Part shown: in pieces, positions 41,620 to 50,795 of the stretch
How positions within the stretch are numbered: position 1 is the stretch's first letter
Layout: each line of letters begins with the position of its first letter
Notes under the pieces: model-generated
Database searches by the model: none
Told to the model about the DNA's origin: nothing
The model's input: only the letters and a program-made list of their open reading frames with translations
Translations under genes and position numbers: made by a program
Assembly (NCBI GenBank): GCA_910584345.1
Contig: CAJTZX010000019.1
Span: 1-61,289 of the forward strand
Direction: 5' to 3'
Source: an uncultured Eubacterium sp.
GTDB taxonomy: Bacteria; Bacillota; Clostridia; Lachnospirales; Lachnospiraceae
DNA: 61,289 bases

Positions 41620-42656
41620 GCAACATGGTGTTTCTGTTTGTTGTTTTTGGGCTTACCATTTATGGTGTATTTCATGGAGAAGATCTGGAAGCTATGATGC
41701 AGGCAATCCAGCAGGCAGATATCCGATGGCTGCTGCCGGGTGTTTGTCTCGTTTTGTTTTTTATCTGGGGTGAATCCATTATTATCTGGTATATGATGCG
41801 GTCATTTCGGATTTATCTGAGGAAAAGAATATGCTTTTTGTTTTCCTCGGTAGGATTTTTTTTCAGTTGTATTACACCTTCTGCTACTGGCGGGCAGCCG
41901 ATGCAGATTTATTATATGAATAAAGAAAAGATACCGATTCCGGTTGCGACTGTGATTTTAATGGTTGTTACGATTACATATAAGCTTGTGCTTGTTGTGA
42001 TCGGAGTCGGCATCCTGTTGTTTGGCCAGGGTTTTTTGCACCAATATTTAGAAGAAATACTTCCGGTATATTATCTGGGGCTGCTTTTGAACGTTTTTTG
42101 TGTCAGTTTCATGACTGTACTTGTGTTTCATCCGGTGCTGGCGGAAAAAATTATTTTAACAGGAATGGACTGGCTGGAAAAGCTGCACTTGATGAAAAAG
42201 AAGCAGTCGCGCAGAGAAAAGTTTCAGGCTTCCATGGAAGTTTATCGAGAAACGGCAGCTTACTTAAAAGATCATAAAAGGGTCATTGTATCGGTGATTC
42301 TGATAACATTTATTCAGCGTTTGGCTCTGTTTGCTGTCACATGGATGGTTTATTTGGCTTTTCGGCTGGAAGGAACACCGATGTGGGATGTTGTGCTTTT
42401 ACAGGCGGTGATTTCAGTTTCGGTGGATATGCTGCCGCTTCCTGGTGGTATGGGGATCAGTGAGTCGTTGTTTTTAAAAATATTTACTACCGTATTTGCA
42501 TCTGTGACATTGCCGGCGATGGTTCTTTCAAGAGGGCTTGGGTATTACAGTCAGCTGCTTATCAGTGCGTTGTTTACGATTGTGGCACAGCTTTATTATT
42601 CAGTGCATAAGAGTAAAGTTCCGCATAGATGCAGCACATTAGATACGGAAGAATAG
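41595..42656 (+). CDS. Flippase-like (UPF0104/MprF-type) membrane protein
   Basis: A 353-residue protein with about eight transmembrane helices, belonging to the lysylphosphatidylglycerol synthase TM region/flippase-like family. Signature segments are FFSCITPSATGGQPMQIYYM and DMLPLPGGMGISESLF. Only the membrane half is present, not the aminoacyl-transferase domain, so lipid translocation is more likely than aminoacylation. Gene overlap with the PAP2 gene and 9-bp spacing to pssA tie it to phospholipid synthesis. Confidence 0.87.
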   Translation: MQSKKKAIGNMVFLFVVFGLTIYGVFHGEDLEAMMQAIQQADIRWLLPGVCLVLFFIWGESIIIWYMMRSFRIYLRKRICFLFSSVGFFFSCITPSATGGQPMQIYYMNKEKIPIPVATVILMVVTITYKLVLVVIGVGILLFGQGFLHQYLEEILPVYYLGLLLNVFCVSFMTVLVFHPVLAEKIILTGMDWLEKLHLMKKKQSRREKFQASMEVYRETAAYLKDHKRVIVSVILITFIQRLALFAVTWMVYLAFRLEGTPMWDVVLLQAVISVSVDMLPLPGGMGISESLFLKIFTTVFASVTLPAMVLSRGLGYYSQLLISALFTIVAQLYYSVHKSKVPHRCSTLDTEE

Positions 42657-42665
42657 GAGATTAGA

Positions 42666-43343
42666 ATGCTGGGTGTTTGGGATTATACAGTGATACTTAC
42701 TTATATCAGCTTTATATCAGCTGGAATAGGGATTTTTTGTGCGATATCGATGCATCTGCCGTGGGCGATTTTTTTCCTGGCATGTTCCGGGTTATGTGAT
42801 ATGTTTGACGGAAAGATTGCAAGAACAAAAAAAGACCGTACGGAGGACGAGAAAAAGTTTGGCATTCAAATAGACTCGTTATGCGATATCGTCTGTTTTG
42901 GGATACTGCCGATGGTTATCTGCTATAAAAGCGGGATGAAGCATATGTACAGTATTGTAATATTGGTATTATATGGATTGGCAGGACTGGTGCGTCTGGC
43001 GCATTTTAATGTGATGGAAGAAAAGCGGCAGGAACAGACGGATGAGGATAAAAAATACTATCATGGGCTTCCAATTACTTCGATGGCGATTGCGTTGCCG
43101 CTTCTATATGTTTTGTCGCCATTGCTGCCAGGACGAAAAGTATTTCTGATTCTGATGCATGTGCTTGTTATGGTCGTTGGCGCGCTGTTTATTGTAGATT
43201 TTAAGCTTCGAAAACCTACGGTGATGGAAATGATTTTGCTGGTAGGCGTTGTAGCGTTAGCTGTTGTTATATTGATATTTATCGGGCGCAGCTGGTGGGT
43301 ATTTATCCATCATACAAAGTTTCCGATGACTGTTTTTAACTGA
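42666..43343 (+). CDS. pssA: CDP-diacylglycerol--serine O-phosphatidyltransferase
   Basis: Membrane enzyme making phosphatidylserine. The CDP-alcohol phosphatidyltransferase motif is complete: DMFDGKIAR, then 11 further residues to GIQIDSLCD. Six hydrophobic helices over 225 residues fit PssA, and the following psd gene settles the substrate as serine. AGGAG precedes the ATG. Confidence 0.9.
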   Translation: MLGVWDYTVILTYISFISAGIGIFCAISMHLPWAIFFLACSGLCDMFDGKIARTKKDRTEDEKKFGIQIDSLCDIVCFGILPMVICYKSGMKHMYSIVILVLYGLAGLVRLAHFNVMEEKRQEQTDEDKKYYHGLPITSMAIALPLLYVLSPLLPGRKVFLILMHVLVMVVGALFIVDFKLRKPTVMEMILLVGVVALAVVILIFIGRSWWVFIHHTKFPMTVFN

Positions 43344-43360
43344 ACGGGAGGAGAGTGTTT

Positions 43361-44272
43361 ATGCATTTGACGGCAGACCGGAAAGGTAAGATAGAAAAGG
43401 AGCATTCCATACAGGATCGTCTGCTGGAAATATTATACGGCTGCAAAGCCGGCAGGATGCTTGTGCGGCCGCTGATATCGCCAGGCATTTCAAGACTTGG
43501 AGCGGCATATTTAGATTCCAGAGCTTCTACGTTTTTTATACCGTTGTTTATTCATCATCATTCGATTCCGATGGAAGATTATGAGCTTGTGTCGTATCGT
43601 TCCTTTAATGATTTTTTCAAACGTAAGCTGGCGGAAGGGGCGCGCAGTGTATCTATGGAGCAGGAAATTTTTGTCAGTCCATGTGACAGCCGGCTAAGTG
43701 TTTATAAGATTGATGATAACTGTGCATTTTCTGTGAAGCATACTACGTATACTGTGCAAAGTCTGTTAAAGAACCGTAAGCTGGCGGAACGGTATGCAGG
43801 AGGGTTTGCATGGGTGTTTCGGTTGTGTGTCGACGATTACCATCGGTATATATATGTAGATGATGGTGTTGTATCCAGGCATTATCGGATTCCAGGCGTA
43901 TTTCATACGGTAAATCCGGCAGCGAATGAGGCATATCCGATTTATAAGGAAAATACAAGGGAATATTGTCTGTTAAAGTCTTTGCATTTTGGAACATTGC
44001 TTTTGATGGAAGTAGGAGCGATGTTTGTCGGGCGGATTGAAAATCAGCCAGGAGAGCGTAAGGTTCGGCGTGGGGAAGAAAAAGGTAATTTTGCGTTTGG
44101 AGGTTCTACAGTTATTGTTTTGACACAAAAAGGGCAGGTTGTGCCGGATGGAGATATTTTGCGTTATTCCAAAAGTGGGATCGAGACAAAAGTAAAACTT
44201 GGAGAGCATGTAGGAGTAAAGCTTAAAAAGAGGAAAAGAGGTCCTGAGATTGGAGCAAATGACATTATTTGA
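43361..44272 (+). CDS. psd: Phosphatidylserine decarboxylase
   Basis: Converts phosphatidylserine to phosphatidylethanolamine. The 303-residue proenzyme carries the self-cleavage motif GGST (in FAFGGSTVIVL; usually LGST), which forms the pyruvoyl group, plus VSPCDSRL and the catalytic His in DDYHRYIYVDDG. ATG 43361 has GGGAGGAG 7 nt upstream. With pssA it gives the host PE, which not all Firmicutes have. Its 3' end overlaps the rarA start by 23 bp. Confidence 0.92.
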   Translation: MHLTADRKGKIEKEHSIQDRLLEILYGCKAGRMLVRPLISPGISRLGAAYLDSRASTFFIPLFIHHHSIPMEDYELVSYRSFNDFFKRKLAEGARSVSMEQEIFVSPCDSRLSVYKIDDNCAFSVKHTTYTVQSLLKNRKLAERYAGGFAWVFRLCVDDYHRYIYVDDGVVSRHYRIPGVFHTVNPAANEAYPIYKENTREYCLLKSLHFGTLLLMEVGAMFVGRIENQPGERKVRRGEEKGNFAFGGSTVIVLTQKGQVVPDGDILRYSKSGIETKVKLGEHVGVKLKKRKRGPEIGANDII

Positions 44273-45575
44273 AAACAGCGTGCCGCAGCCGTTGGCTGCA
44301 AGGCTGAGGCCGCTCAAACTGGAAGAATATGTAGGGCAGACACATCTTCTTGGAAATGGAAAAGTATTACGGCGCCTGATAGAAAGCGATCAGATCTCTT
44401 CCATGATTTTTTGGGGTCCGCCCGGTGTTGGAAAGACTACGCTTGCAAGAATTATTGCAAATCATACAAAGGCCGCGTTTATAGATTTTTCAGCTGTGAC
44501 AAGTGGAATTAAGGAAATCCGCACCGTTATGCAGCAGGCGGAAAATAACCGCAGATATGGAGAAAAGACAATCGTATTTGTAGATGAGATTCATCGATTT
44601 AATAAGGCGCAGCAGGATGCGTTTCTTCCTTTTGTGGAAAAAGGAAGCATTATTTTAATCGGAGCTACAACAGAAAATCCTTCTTTTGAAGTTAACGGCG
44701 CTCTTTTATCCCGCTGTAAAGTATTTGTACTGCAGGCGCTTACAACGAAAGAACTGGTTGCTTTGCTGGAACGTGCGCGAAAGGATCCCAGGGGGTTTGG
44801 AAATGTGCATATTGATATGGAACCTGGGATGTGTGAAGCAATCGCAAATTTTGCGAATGGAGACGCACGAACGGCGTTATCTACACTGGAAATGGTCGTC
44901 TTAAACGGTGATACAAATGGCAGTACAATAACCGTATCAGCAGAAACATTGGAGCAGTGTATATCCAAAAAGTCTTTGTTATATGATAAAAAGGGAGAAG
45001 AACATTATAATCTGATCTCGGCCCTGCATAAATCGATGCGCAATTCAGATCCGGATGCCGCTGTTTATTGGCTTGCAAGGATGCTGGAAGCAGGGGAAGA
45101 TCCGTTGTATGTAGCAAGACGTGTGATCCGCTTTGCAAGTGAGGATGTAGGGCTTGCGGACCCACAGGCATTAACAACAGCAGTGAATGCTTTTCAGGCA
45201 TGTCATTTTATCGGAATGCCCGAATGTTCGCTGCATTTGACGCAGGCAGTTGTATATATGTCTCTGGCTCCAAAATCGAATGCTTTGTATATGGCTTATG
45301 AATATGCGAAAAAAGATGCGCTGGAACAGCTGTCAGAACCGGTGCCGCTTGTCATTCGCAATGCGCCGACAAAGCTGATGGAAGAGCTTTCTTATGGAGA
45401 AGGCTATCAGTATGCGCATGATACGAAAGAAAAGCTGACCTCGATGCAATGTATGCCGGATTCTCTTTTGGGAAAAGCGTATTACTGTCCGACAGATCAG
45501 GGGATGGAAGCGGATCTGAAAAAACGTTTGGAACAGATCAAAGCATGGAAAGAGGCAAACGCTAATGAGCTATGA
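44250..45575 (+). CDS. rarA: Replication-associated recombination protein RarA (MgsA)
   Basis: AAA+ ATPase working at stalled replication forks with SSB and the clamp. Starts MTLFENSVPQPLAARLRPLK, Walker A GPPGVGKT, Walker B FVDEIHRF, sensor 1 GATTENPSFE and arginine finger in LLSRCKVF; the C-terminal tetramerisation domain follows. TTG 44250 (GAGGT upstream) or ATG 44259 may be the start. About 440 residues. It is embedded between psd and the response regulator through overlaps, so all are probably on one transcript. Confidence 0.93.
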   Translation: MEQMTLFENSVPQPLAARLRPLKLEEYVGQTHLLGNGKVLRRLIESDQISSMIFWGPPGVGKTTLARIIANHTKAAFIDFSAVTSGIKEIRTVMQQAENNRRYGEKTIVFVDEIHRFNKAQQDAFLPFVEKGSIILIGATTENPSFEVNGALLSRCKVFVLQALTTKELVALLERARKDPRGFGNVHIDMEPGMCEAIANFANGDARTALSTLEMVVLNGDTNGSTITVSAETLEQCISKKSLLYDKKGEEHYNLISALHKSMRNSDPDAAVYWLARMLEAGEDPLYVARRVIRFASEDVGLADPQALTTAVNAFQACHFIGMPECSLHLTQAVVYMSLAPKSNALYMAYEYAKKDALEQLSEPVPLVIRNAPTKLMEELSYGEGYQYAHDTKEKLTSMQCMPDSLLGKAYYCPTDQGMEADLKKRLEQIKAWKEANANEL

Positions 45576-46275
45576 CCGGAAACAAAACATTATGATATTG
45601 GAAGATGATGAGGATCTGGCAGAAGGAATACGGTTATCTTTAAACAGCAGCGAATTTTCTTTTTATTTGTGCAGGACGATTGCGCAGGCAAGGGAACTGT
45701 TGCGGCAGTATCGGTTTGACCTTTTGATTTTGGATATTAACCTGCCGGATGGAAGCGGACTGGCGCTGTGCAGCCAAATACGGCGAAAAAGCCGCGTTCC
45801 GATTGCGCTGCTGACGGCAAAGGACATGGAAATGGACATTGTAAAGGGATTGGAGAGCGGAGCGGACGACTATATCACAAAACCATTCAGCTTGATGGTG
45901 CTGCGGGCAAGAGTGCGGGCGCTGCTGCGACGAAATATGGCAGAAGAGCACGCAGAGTATACGGATGGAATGTTTCAGTTTTGCTTTGATACAATGAAAT
46001 TTTATAAAGATGGAATGGCAATAGAATTAAGTAAAACCGAACAGAGAATTTTATATTTGCTTGTCAAAAACGCCGGACAGATTATTACAAGGGAACGGCT
46101 GCTGGAATGGGTGTGGCCGGAAGGCACGGAATATGTGGAAGATAATGCTTTGTCTGTTGGGATTCGCCGGTTAAGAGATAAGTTAGAGGACATTTCTTCA
46201 AAGCCTTGTCATATTAAAACGGTATATGGAAAAGGATATATGTGGGAGGTTGATTCGTGTATTCGTATGTTGTAA
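45565..46275 (+). CDS. OmpR-family response regulator
   Basis: A 236-residue two-component regulator: receiver domain with phospho-acceptor D57 (LILDINLPDG), acidic pocket EDDED, switch Thr in LLTAKD and K in ITKPFS. A winged-helix DNA-binding domain follows (LSKTEQRILYLLVKNAGQII, then ENALSVGIRRLRDKL as DNALSVG). It overlaps rarA by 11 bp and the kinase by 19 bp. The tandem 11-bp operators at the ABC transporter and the secreted-protein promoters are its most likely targets. Confidence 0.93.
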   Translation: MSYDRKQNIMILEDDEDLAEGIRLSLNSSEFSFYLCRTIAQARELLRQYRFDLLILDINLPDGSGLALCSQIRRKSRVPIALLTAKDMEMDIVKGLESGADDYITKPFSLMVLRARVRALLRRNMAEEHAEYTDGMFQFCFDTMKFYKDGMAIELSKTEQRILYLLVKNAGQIITRERLLEWVWPEGTEYVEDNALSVGIRRLRDKLEDISSKPCHIKTVYGKGYMWEVDSCIRML

Positions 46276-47201
46276 TGTTTGCGTTTTTCTTTGCAGGCTG
46301 CATTGGCAGTTTCTTTGCTACAAAATGGCATTATCAATCGCAGTCAAAAAAATTGTATCAAAATCTGCTGCAAATATTAGACCGGTCATTGCATGGGGAG
46401 TTTGTGCAAAACAGTTATGACGAATCCATGGATGCGGCAGTTGTTGTACGATTAAACAGAATGGTGCAGATTACAAAGATGCATCAAAAAGACGCTGAAA
46501 AAGAGCGGGATACGGTAAAGGCGCTCATATCTGATATCTCCCATCAGGTAAGAACGCCGCTGACCAATATGATGCTTTATACAGGACTTTTAAAAGAACA
46601 GCCGTTATGCAGCGATGCCTTGCATTTAGCGGATAAGCTTCAAAAACAGTCTGACAAACTGGATTTTTTTATGAAAGAGCTTGTAAAATCTGCTTATACC
46701 GAACAGGAAATGATAGCGGTTCGGCCCAGCCGGGCCAGTGTACAGGAAATCATACAAACAGCATGTCAGACCGTAGAACTGGCTGCGATGAAAAAAGAAA
46801 TTGTGATTGCTGCAGACAGTAAGGCGGCAGAAGGACTTACCTGCTATGCGGACAGGAAATGGACGATAGAAGCAGTTGCAAATGTGATCGAAAATGCGGT
46901 AAAATATTCACCGGAAAGCTCTGCCATAGAGATATCTGTTGTTCCTTATGAGATATTTATATGCATTCAAATCAAAGACCGTGGGATTGGAATCAGGGAA
47001 GAAGAGCAGGGACTTGTTTTCAGACGTTTTTATCGTTCAAAAGATGTGAAAGATTCGACAGGATATGGGATAGGACTGTACCTTGTCAGAGAAGTATTAA
47101 GCAAACAGGGCGGTTATGTCAAAATACAGTCAGAGTATGGGAAAGGAACGATTGTGAGTCTGTATTTTCTGCGGTCTTGCTGGATTTCCGGCATACAGTA
47201 G
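46257..47201 (+). CDS. Membrane sensor histidine kinase
   Basis: A 314-residue kinase starting at GTG 46257 with GGGAGG 6 nt upstream. A single hydrophobic helix (residues 3-21) anchors it; no extracellular sensor loop is seen, which is unlike BceS with two helices. The H box is DISHQVRTPLTN with H96, and the ATPase domain has NVIENAVKYS (N), DRGIGI (G1) and GYGIGLYLV (G2). Sensing may depend on the transporter encoded downstream, as in flux-sensing systems. Confidence 0.92.
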   Translation: MYSYVVMFAFFFAGCIGSFFATKWHYQSQSKKLYQNLLQILDRSLHGEFVQNSYDESMDAAVVVRLNRMVQITKMHQKDAEKERDTVKALISDISHQVRTPLTNMMLYTGLLKEQPLCSDALHLADKLQKQSDKLDFFMKELVKSAYTEQEMIAVRPSRASVQEIIQTACQTVELAAMKKEIVIAADSKAAEGLTCYADRKWTIEAVANVIENAVKYSPESSAIEISVVPYEIFICIQIKDRGIGIREEEQGLVFRRFYRSKDVKDSTGYGIGLYLVREVLSKQGGYVKIQSEYGKGTIVSLYFLRSCWISGIQ

Positions 47202-47418
47202 AATCCCTTCCACCAAGGGATATCCTGGAGGTAATTGAATATAGTCATCCGTGATGTCGCCGTTTTCGTAGTAGATATATCCATGATCTTGTATCTATAT
47301 CTCAATAGCCATTTTAATGATGGGTCTGTTGGTAGTGTCATCTGTTATAAGCTACCAATCATTTATCGTATTTTGTTTCGTATTTTTCTATGAATGATCT
47401 TCTTTCAAAGTTGTCATG
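47202..47418. other. Spacer between kinase and ABC transporter genes
   Basis: A 7-bp hairpin ATCCCTT/AAGGGAT (47203-47221) directly follows the kinase stop. The minus strand reads a protein-like fragment (YIYYENGDITDDYIQLPPGY, about 47280-47220) without a start, perhaps a relic of a lost gene. Nothing else is seen. Confidence 0.4.
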
Positions 47419-47455
47419 TTTCAGAAAGATTTCAGAAAGATTTTTTTGCTATGAT
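47419..47455 (+). promoter_or_regulatory. Tandem 11-bp operator and -10 box of ABC operon
   Basis: TTTCAGAAAGA is perfectly repeated at 47419-47429 and 47430-47440, then 9 bp, then the -10 box TATGAT (47450-47455). The repeats cover the -35 position, as expected for a response regulator acting as activator. The same arrangement is found at 51718-51754. Confidence 0.75.
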
Positions 47456-47505
47456 CTGTGATAAGAGGTTATAGGATAACCGAAATCATAAAAAGGGGTG
47501 TACAT

Positions 47506-48189
47506 ATGGATATTTTAGCAACAGAAAATCTAAAAAAGTATTACGGATCAGGTCAAACGCAGGTAAAAGCTTTGGATGGAGTAACGCTTTGCGTAAAAAG
47601 CGGTGAATTTGTAGCTGTAGTAGGAAAATCTGGAAGCGGAAAATCTACGCTGTTGCATATGCTGGGCGGGCTGGATACGCCGACGTCCGGCAGGGTCATA
47701 GTAGATGGCAATGATGTATCTGGCATGACAAAAGATGAAATGACTATATTCCGTCGTAGGAATATTGGATTTGTATTTCAAAATTATAACTTGCTGCCGC
47801 TTATGAATGTATGGGAAAACATTGTGCTTCCGATTCGTTTGGATGGGATTCGGCCAGACCGCAGGTTTGTAGACGGACTGCTTTCCATGCTTGGACTTAT
47901 GGATAAAAAATATGCTATGCCGAGTCAGCTTTCCGGCGGACAGCAGCAGCGAGTTGCATTGGCAAGAGCGCTGGCGGCCAAGCCTGCCATTCTTTTGACA
48001 GATGAACCAACCGGAAATCTGGACAGCAGTACCGGACAAGATGTAATTGGACTGATTCGTACGAGCAGTGAAAGTTTGTCACAGACCGTTGTTATGATTA
48101 CACATAATGAAGAAATCGCACAGATGGCAGGCAGAATTTTACGGATCGAGGACGGGAAAATTTATAGTCGAGATTCGGTGCAAATATAG
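47506..48189 (+). CDS. ABC transporter ATP-binding protein (MacB/BceA type)
   Basis: About 227 residues. Walker A GKSGSGKST, signature LSGGQQQRVALARALA, Walker B ILLTDEPTGNLDS and H-loop ITHNEE are all present. The DEPTGNLDS form is typical of the LolD/MacB/BceA group that pairs with FtsX-like permeases. ATG 47506 has AAAGGGG 9 nt upstream. It overlaps nothing but is 19 bp before the permease. Likely role: detaching antimicrobial peptides or remodelling envelope lipids. Confidence 0.93.
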   Translation: MDILATENLKKYYGSGQTQVKALDGVTLCVKSGEFVAVVGKSGSGKSTLLHMLGGLDTPTSGRVIVDGNDVSGMTKDEMTIFRRRNIGFVFQNYNLLPLMNVWENIVLPIRLDGIRPDRRFVDGLLSMLGLMDKKYAMPSQLSGGQQQRVALARALAAKPAILLTDEPTGNLDSSTGQDVIGLIRTSSESLSQTVVMITHNEEIAQMAGRILRIEDGKIYSRDSVQI

Positions 48190-48208
48190 GCAGGCAGGGG
48201 TGTTTATC

Positions 48209-50734
48209 ATGATGAAAGTAAATAATAAACAAGTAGTTCGGGAAATTGCGTGGATTACTTATAAAGCAGAAAAAAAGCGGAATATGCTTTCCGTGATCGC
48301 AATGAGTATGGCTTCATTTTTGATCGCTGTCATGACTGCCATTGGATCAAGTTACTGGCACACGCTAACGGAACGTCAGCTGCGGATGCAGGGAATTGAT
48401 TATGATATTTCACTGAGCGGGCCGACAGACAAACAAGTGGAAATTGTGCGTGCGATGGATAAAGTTAAATATGCCGGTCTGAAAGTTGCTTGTATGGAAG
48501 TAGAGCAGTTTGAAGACCAGGCAGTGGATGAAGCAGATTTTTTCTGGCTGGATGAAGTATGCTGGGAGAAGCAGACGTTGCCTTCGTTGGAAACCTATGC
48601 CGGGCATTATCCGGTAAAAGAAGATGAATTAATGCTTAGCGAGAATTTGCTAAAGGCAATGCATGTGGACAAGCCAAAGATGGGGATGAAGCTGCAGCTG
48701 ATGTATCACACGATGTCCGCAGATAATAGTGGCGCTAAGGTAAGGGATTTTACATTATGTGGCTGGTTTTTAGATTATACAGGAAAAGAAAAAGGATATG
48801 TATCCAAAGCTTTTTTAGATGCCTCCGGTGCCAAGCAGACGGATATGCAGCTAGGAATGCTTACGATTTCACTGGTAAATCCATTATATTTTCCAAAAGA
48901 TATTACAAATATGAATGAGGCTGTGGGAATTTCCGGTATGCAGAGAATATCTGCGGATCATGATGCGGTTCCGCAATTTTGTAAAATGATAGCGGCGCTG
49001 GCGGTCATGCTGTTAATGATATTGGCCAGTGCGTACCTGTTTGTATATCATACGATGTATCTGTCGATAGCAAAAAATATCCGCTACTATGGACAGTTGA
49101 AAACAATTGGAACAACAAGCGTTCAGTTAAAAGGAATCGTGTATCGTCAGGCAGTTTGGAATGCTGTGATGGGAATTTTGGCAGGAATTGCCGGTGCTGC
49201 TTTTGTATCCCAAATTGCGGTACCGAAAATATTGACCGCGCTAAATGGTGCCTATGAAGAAGAGCTGGTAGTGCCGGTGGGAGTGGAAGTTTTTTTGGCG
49301 GCAGGGATATTTACATTTATTGTCAATCTTGTCAGTTGCAGCAGGCCCGCAAAGATTGCAGCTGAAGCTTCTGCGATAGAAGCGCTGCGCTATCAGCCAG
49401 ACATATCCAAAAGAAAGATGCGCAAACGGGAAATGAATTCATTGCCTGCGATGGCTTTTCAAAATATATTTCGGGATAAAAGGCAGGCAGCAGTGATCTT
49501 TTTATCTTCCGCCATTTCGGTGGCAGTCTTTTTTACAGTCAATATTGTTATTTATGGAAATGATGCAAAGCACATATTAAATGAAAGAGGCGGCTGTGAT
49601 CTGCAGATACTGAATCAGACGATGCTGCGCAAACAGGAAAGGCAGATATTTACAGAAGAAAAGATAGAAGAACTCAAAGCGCTGGAAGGAGTTAAGACGA
49701 TTCGCAGAGTATCTTCAGCAGAAGCATGGATACCTTGGCAGGAAGATCTGTTTGGTGAATATTACCGGGCGCTTTATGCTTCCGTATATAGTCCCGGCGA
49801 TTATGAGACGGATATCCAAAGATATCAGGATGATGAAACAGATCGTTGGGTAAGACATATGTTTGGGACGAGACTGGTCGGTATTGATGAGGCAGGTTTT
49901 GATAAATTAAATGAAAGTCTTTCTTATGTACTGGACAAAGAAGACTTTGAAAATGGTGAAACAGCCGTGACGACAGAGCAGATTTTCGTTCGCGGAGACT
50001 TTCAGATGGCAGGAAAAACCGTTCGTTTTATGCTGCCGCAGGGGAAAGAGCCGGATAAAGAATACAGTATGCGCATTGCAGCTGTTGGAAAGCTGGGAGA
50101 TGATCCGAGAAATTTTGCAGGAGGGTATACGCCGCAGCTGATCGTCAGCGAAACCTTTGCAAAAAAGCTGCTTGGCAATACGCTTGCTGAGCTGATAGAG
50201 ATCGACTATAAAGAACCGTATGCAAAAGAGACAGAGGCAGCAGTAAAAAAAGTCTTTGCAGATGAAAAAAAGGTGACGTTTTCATCAAAGCTGGATCGTT
50301 ATGAGTCTATGTTGGATCAGGAAGCTAAGGTCAAAGCGCTTGGATATAGTATTGGCGGTATTATGGCGGCGCTGGCTCTTTTAAACTATGTCAATATGAT
50401 GGCCGCAGGCATTCAAAATCGTGCCAAAGAATTTGCAACCTTGGAGAGCATTGGCATGACGGTCAGACAAACATGTATAATGCTGTGTATGGAAGGGGCT
50501 GGTTATGGTGTAATTTCTCTGGCAATATCTTTGACAGTAGGAATACCGTTTAGCATTTCTGTATTTCAGGGATTGGCAAGTTCCTCAGTTACTTATGAAA
50601 TTCCCTGGAGGAGCAGTTTTATCTTATTTGCAGCGGCAGTCGGAGTGTGTCTGCTGGTGCCTGTTGTAGTTTATCGATGGACACAGAATACGGATGTGAT
50701 AGAGAGACTGCAAAGAGGCGAGGATTCATTTTAA
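48209..50734 (+). CDS. FtsX-like ABC transporter permease
   Basis: About 841 residues. A transmembrane helix at the N-terminus (MLSVIAMSMASFLIAVMTAIG) precedes a large extracellular region, then three helices (around MIAALAVMLLMILASAYLFV, NAVMGILAGIAGAAFV, FLAAGIFTFIVNLVS), a second helix and large ectodomain, and a final FtsX block of three helices ending KVPVVVYRW-like. Ten-helix MacB/Bce-like architecture with duplicated FtsX units. ATG 48209 (or 48212) follows CAGGGG. The adjacent kinase/regulator suggests an inducible response to envelope-active compounds. Confidence 0.9.
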   Translation: MMKVNNKQVVREIAWITYKAEKKRNMLSVIAMSMASFLIAVMTAIGSSYWHTLTERQLRMQGIDYDISLSGPTDKQVEIVRAMDKVKYAGLKVACMEVEQFEDQAVDEADFFWLDEVCWEKQTLPSLETYAGHYPVKEDELMLSENLLKAMHVDKPKMGMKLQLMYHTMSADNSGAKVRDFTLCGWFLDYTGKEKGYVSKAFLDASGAKQTDMQLGMLTISLVNPLYFPKDITNMNEAVGISGMQRISADHDAVPQFCKMIAALAVMLLMILASAYLFVYHTMYLSIAKNIRYYGQLKTIGTTSVQLKGIVYRQAVWNAVMGILAGIAGAAFVSQIAVPKILTALNGAYEEELVVPVGVEVFLAAGIFTFIVNLVSCSRPAKIAAEASAIEALRYQPDISKRKMRKREMNSLPAMAFQNIFRDKRQAAVIFLSSAISVAVFFTVNIVIYGNDAKHILNERGGCDLQILNQTMLRKQERQIFTEEKIEELKALEGVKTIRRVSSAEAWIPWQEDLFGEYYRALYASVYSPGDYETDIQRYQDDETDRWVRHMFGTRLVGIDEAGFDKLNESLSYVLDKEDFENGETAVTTEQIFVRGDFQMAGKTVRFMLPQGKEPDKEYSMRIAAVGKLGDDPRNFAGGYTPQLIVSETFAKKLLGNTLAELIEIDYKEPYAKETEAAVKKVFADEKKVTFSSKLDRYESMLDQEAKVKALGYSIGGIMAALALLNYVNMMAAGIQNRAKEFATLESIGMTVRQTCIMLCMEGAGYGVISLAISLTVGIPFSISVFQGLASSSVTYEIPWRSSFILFAAAVGVCLLVPVVVYRWTQNTDVIERLQRGEDSF

Positions 50735-50753
50735 ACAGATCACGCAAAATAAG

Positions 50754-50795
50754 AGCGGATGTATCGATTTGTATTTGATACATCCGCTTTTATTC
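50754..50795. terminator. Bidirectional terminator after ABC permease
   Basis: AGCGGATGTATC (50754-50765) pairs perfectly with GATACATCCGCT (50777-50788), followed by TTTATTCTT; A-rich on the other side. It separates convergent genes. Confidence 0.85.

Noticed and set aside
47114..47341. 75-codon minus-strand ORF after the kinase
   Set aside because: It overlaps the kinase 3' end and lacks a ribosome site. A different frame reads more protein-like, so at most it is a relic.
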